15,105 nucleotides of DNA. Origin: Natrialbaceae archaeon Tc-Br11_E2g1. Its GTDB lineage: Archaea > Halobacteriota > Halobacteria > Halobacteriales > Natrialbaceae. The notes under the pieces were generated by a model, which worked only from the letters and a program-made list of their open reading frames with translations, was not told the DNA's origin and searched no databases. The first letter of the stretch is position 1. Each line of letters begins with the position of its first letter. Location of the stretch: positions 1 through 15,105 of the forward strand of contig LKNC01000031.1 of NCBI GenBank assembly GCA_001564255.1, in the 5' to 3' direction. Below, piece after piece: positions 13,587 to 15,105 of the stretch. A program made the position numbers and the translations under genes.

Positions 13587-14552
13587 ATGTCACGGTCCGC
13601 ACTGGTCGGCAACGTCACCGCGATGCTCGAGGACGCGGGCTTTACGGTGAGCGACCGGTGTGCGATTCGACCGAAGAGCTTCGACGTCGCAGCCCGCCGT
13701 CGGGACAACCTCGTGCTCGTGAAGATTCTCGGCAACATCGACGCGTTCAACGAGGCCACCGGCCACGAAATGCGCCGTCTCGGCAGCTACCTCGAGGCGA
13801 CGCCACTGGTCATCGGCCTGCGAAGTCGTGACGAGGATCTGAAACCCGATGTCGTCTATTTCCGCCACGGCGTCCCCGTCCTCAACCCCGACACCGGCTA
13901 CAACCTGTTCGTCGAGGGTGTCCCACCGCTGATCTACGCCGCACCCGGCGGCCTGTACGTCAACATCGACGGGGATTTGCTCGCGGACGAACGCCAAGAG
14001 CGCGACTGGAGTCTCGGCCGACTCGCGAGTGAACTCGGCGTCTCCAGGCGGACGGTCTCGAAGTACGAGGACGGTATGAACGCCTCTATCGAGATCGCAA
14101 TGGCTCTAGAGGACCTGTTCGATTCCTCGCTTACGAACCCCGTGGACGTCTTAGACGGTGCAGACGACGTCCACGACGCCGATCCCACGCCCGACGACCC
14201 CGAAGCCGATCCCAACGACGAGGCGATCGTCACCGTCCTCACCCGTGCCGGCTTCCGCGTTCACCCGACCGTTCGATCCCCGTTCAAAGCCGTAAGCGAA
14301 GGTGAGGATGACGACGAGAACGTCGTCCTCACCGGCCACTCCGAGCTCACGAAAACCGCCGAGAAGCGTGCCCGTATCATGAGTTCGATCGGGCAGGTCG
14401 CACGAACGCGCTCGGTTTACTTCGTCGATCGCGCAAAGCGAGAATCGATCAAGGGAACCGCTATCGTCGAACGCGACGAACTCGAGACCCTCCGGAACGC
14501 CGAGGAACTCCGGGAGGTCATCCGCGAGCGTACAGAGCGTGAAGCGGTCTAG
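13587..14552 (+). CDS. Archaeal HTH-type transcriptional regulator (MF_00584-like)
   Basis: A 321-residue protein of the archaeal family described as putative HTH-type transcriptional regulators. Residues 1-125 form a domain whose pattern [20 protein letters not shown] (31-50) recalls PD-(D/E)XK nuclease folds, with Asp33 and Lys46 but no glutamate in the second motif. A Cro/XRE helix-turn-helix lies at about 138-165 ([20 protein letters not shown]). An acidic linker (190-212) then leads to a C-terminal domain, 214-285, that looks like a worn copy of the first. The frame runs further upstream to 13503, but that part is Arg-rich and unlike the family; the ATG at 13587 fits the domain start. 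DNA binding is likely; the targets are unknown. It is divergent from tiaS. Confidence 0.85.
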   Translation: MSRSALVGNVTAMLEDAGFTVSDRCAIRPKSFDVAARRRDNLVLVKILGNIDAFNEATGHEMRRLGSYLEATPLVIGLRSRDEDLKPDVVYFRHGVPVLNPDTGYNLFVEGVPPLIYAAPGGLYVNIDGDLLADERQERDWSLGRLASELGVSRRTVSKYEDGMNASIEIAMALEDLFDSSLTNPVDVLDGADDVHDADPTPDDPEADPNDEAIVTVLTRAGFRVHPTVRSPFKAVSEGEDDDENVVLTGHSELTKTAEKRARIMSSIGQVARTRSVYFVDRAKRESIKGTAIVERDELETLRNAEELREVIRERTEREAV

Positions 14553-14578
14553 CCTGACCTGCATCGACCCCGTCGCTT

Positions 14579-14593
14579 GGGCCGGTTTGGCCC
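14579..14593. terminator. Hairpin between convergent HTH regulator and glutaredoxin genes
   Basis: GGGCC and GGCCC (14579-14583 and 14589-14593) pair across GGTTT, in the 64-base gap between two stop codons. Being symmetrical it could end both transcripts. It is short and no T run follows on the plus strand. Confidence 0.4.
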
Positions 14594-14616
14594 TGCACTC
14601 GACGCTTGACGGAGTA

Positions 14617-14865
14617 CTAGTTACCGTAGGTCTCTTCTAGGTACGCGACGATATCGGAACTCTCCGCCATCCCGTCGACGCCGTGTTCTTCGTCGACGAT
14701 CACCGGAACACCCGTCTGCCCGCTGATCTCTTTTACTTCCGTTCGTGACCTGTGTGATCGTGGAACTTCGATCACGTCGTACTCGAGGTCCAGTTCCTCG
14801 AGTTTGCGCCGGACCCTGATACAGAACGGACAACTCGAGAGTTCATAGAGTGTAATCTCGGTCAT
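14617..14865 (-). CDS. Glutaredoxin family protein
   Basis: A small cytoplasmic thiol-disulfide oxidoreductase with the thioredoxin fold, 82 residues, the normal length of a single-domain glutaredoxin. The redox site CPFC is at 12-15, after the first strand ITLYELSS. The cis-proline loop TGVPVIVD is at 51-58 and the GMAESSDIVAYLEE segment (65-78) matches the usual GG/GxS-D helix with one glycine replaced. The two-cysteine site points to disulfide exchange and not to the monothiol Fe-S carrier type. Haloarchaea use gamma-glutamylcysteine in place of glutathione, so that may be the partner (family knowledge). No good TATA box is seen; GATTGTCG, near 14886-14893 on the other strand, is a weak candidate. 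Confidence 0.88.
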   Translation of the reverse strand: MTEITLYELSSCPFCIRVRRKLEELDLEYDVIEVPRSHRSRTEVKEISGQTGVPVIVDEEHGVDGMAESSDIVAYLEETYGN

Positions 14866-14951
14866 TGCAGGCTATAGCGTCGGGTCGACAATCAGCCCAT
14901 CGGTTCCGGAGCCCGGGTCGATTATTGTGTGACTGTGACTCTCGTCCGGGT

Positions 14952-14993
14952 ATGAAAACCACTCTCAGTGGACGATCGATTAGCAGGTCTTAA
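14952..14993 (+). CDS. Possible 13-codon small ORF before a strong promoter
   Basis: ATTATTGT (14921-14928) lies 28 bases before an ATG that opens a frame of 13 codons, MKTTLSGRSISRS, ending in TAA at 14991-14993. The stop codon is part of the next TATA box, TTAAGTA. A small hairpin, CCACT/AGTGG (14959-14963 and 14967-14971), lies inside. The peptide is basic, unlike normal haloarchaeal proteins. It may be a chance frame; I list it because its spacing to a TATA-like element is right. Confidence 0.2.
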   Translation: MKTTLSGRSISRS

Positions 14994-14996
14994 GTA
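14990..14996 (+). promoter_or_regulatory. Strong TATA box near the right edge
   Basis: TTAAGTA in the context TCTTAAGTAGTACCCGGG is a strong haloarchaeal TATA element, predicting a transcript start near 15017-15022. Its product runs toward the window end. Confidence 0.55.
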
Positions 14997-15016
14997 GTAC
15001 CCGGGCTCTACAAACT

Positions 15017-15105
15017 AATACGCAGAAGATGAGGACCTCGCCCCTGCGGGCACCCGTCAAGACGAGGTCTGACGTTAGCCTTGGTAGTTCGGTGACGCCC
15101 GATCG
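15017..15105 (+). other. Unresolved transcript start running off the window
   Basis: Downstream of the TTAAGTA box an ATG at 15029 opens a frame that stays open to the window end (25 codons, starting MRTSPLRAPVKTRSD). It has few acidic residues and two AGG codons, both unusual for this organism. The same bases form an RNA-like fold: GACCTCG (15034-15040) pairs with CGAGGTC (15063-15069), and GCCC/GGGC (15040-15043 and 15048-15051) can pair inside. It may be the start of a protein gene or of a structured RNA; I cannot decide. Confidence 0.3.

Noticed and set aside
15027..15072. Possible C/D box guide RNA (GATGAGG ... CTGA)
   Set aside because: The C box does not match RUGAUGA well and no C' or D' boxes are visible.
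1..15105. CRISPR arrays, tRNA or rRNA genes, transposases, prophage or toxin-antitoxin genes
   Set aside because: None seen on either strand: no regularly spaced repeats, no cloverleaf-like segment I could complete, and no matching protein motifs.

Overview
This window looks like core chromosome of a haloarchaeon (class Halobacteria). The DNA is GC-rich and the proteins are strongly acidic. Most genes lie directly behind a TATA element placed 24-29 bases upstream of the start codon, which is the leaderless haloarchaeal arrangement. Several families are archaeal hallmarks: Dph2, TiaS, a split GMP synthetase and the archaeal HTH regulator. The hexamer CTCGAG occurs about 69 times by my hand count, which might point to Natrialbales-type genomes, but the order is only a guess.

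Layout. Bases 1-369 hold the 3' end of dph2 (diphthamide synthesis), closed by a strong hairpin. An alpha/beta hydrolase (524-1120) converges on a two-gene minus-strand unit: a membrane protein with a PH-like tail, then a cyclophilin-like protein. A divergent promoter region leads into the plus-strand nucleotide operon pyrG - guaAB - small Rossmann-like protein (2540-5462), whose junctions overlap or nearly touch. Next come a short-chain dehydrogenase (5533-6282) and about 500 bases of non-coding DNA with several dyads. This stretch is the longest in the window without CTCGAG and has softer codon bias, so it may be an accessory insertion.

Minus-strand genes for a 5-formyltetrahydrofolate cyclo-ligase-like protein and MoaB follow, each with its own TATA box. 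A medium-chain dehydrogenase (8289-9317) then abuts, end to end, a minus-strand two-domain protein of unknown role. After these come bolA, a Cys-rich DUF2797 protein whose GTG start is set by its promoter, and gnd (6-phosphogluconate dehydrogenase, short type). gnd converges on tiaS (tRNA-Ile2 agmatidine synthetase). A divergent archaeal HTH regulator and a convergent glutaredoxin follow. The last 240 bases hold a strong TTAAGTA promoter that drives something running off the end of the window.

How they fit together. Translation fidelity is served by dph2 and tiaS. CTP and GMP synthesis come from pyrG and guaAB, one-carbon and cofactor chemistry from the cyclo-ligase and moaB, NAD(P)H supply from gnd, and thiol/Fe-S handling from bolA and glutaredoxin. 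I found no CRISPR array, prophage, transposase, tRNA or rRNA, and no clear new multi-gene system. The best leads are an internal duplication in the HTH regulator, frame-independent CTCGAG enrichment with a CTCGAG-free SDR segment, the Cys-rich DUF2797 protein, and the unresolved right edge.
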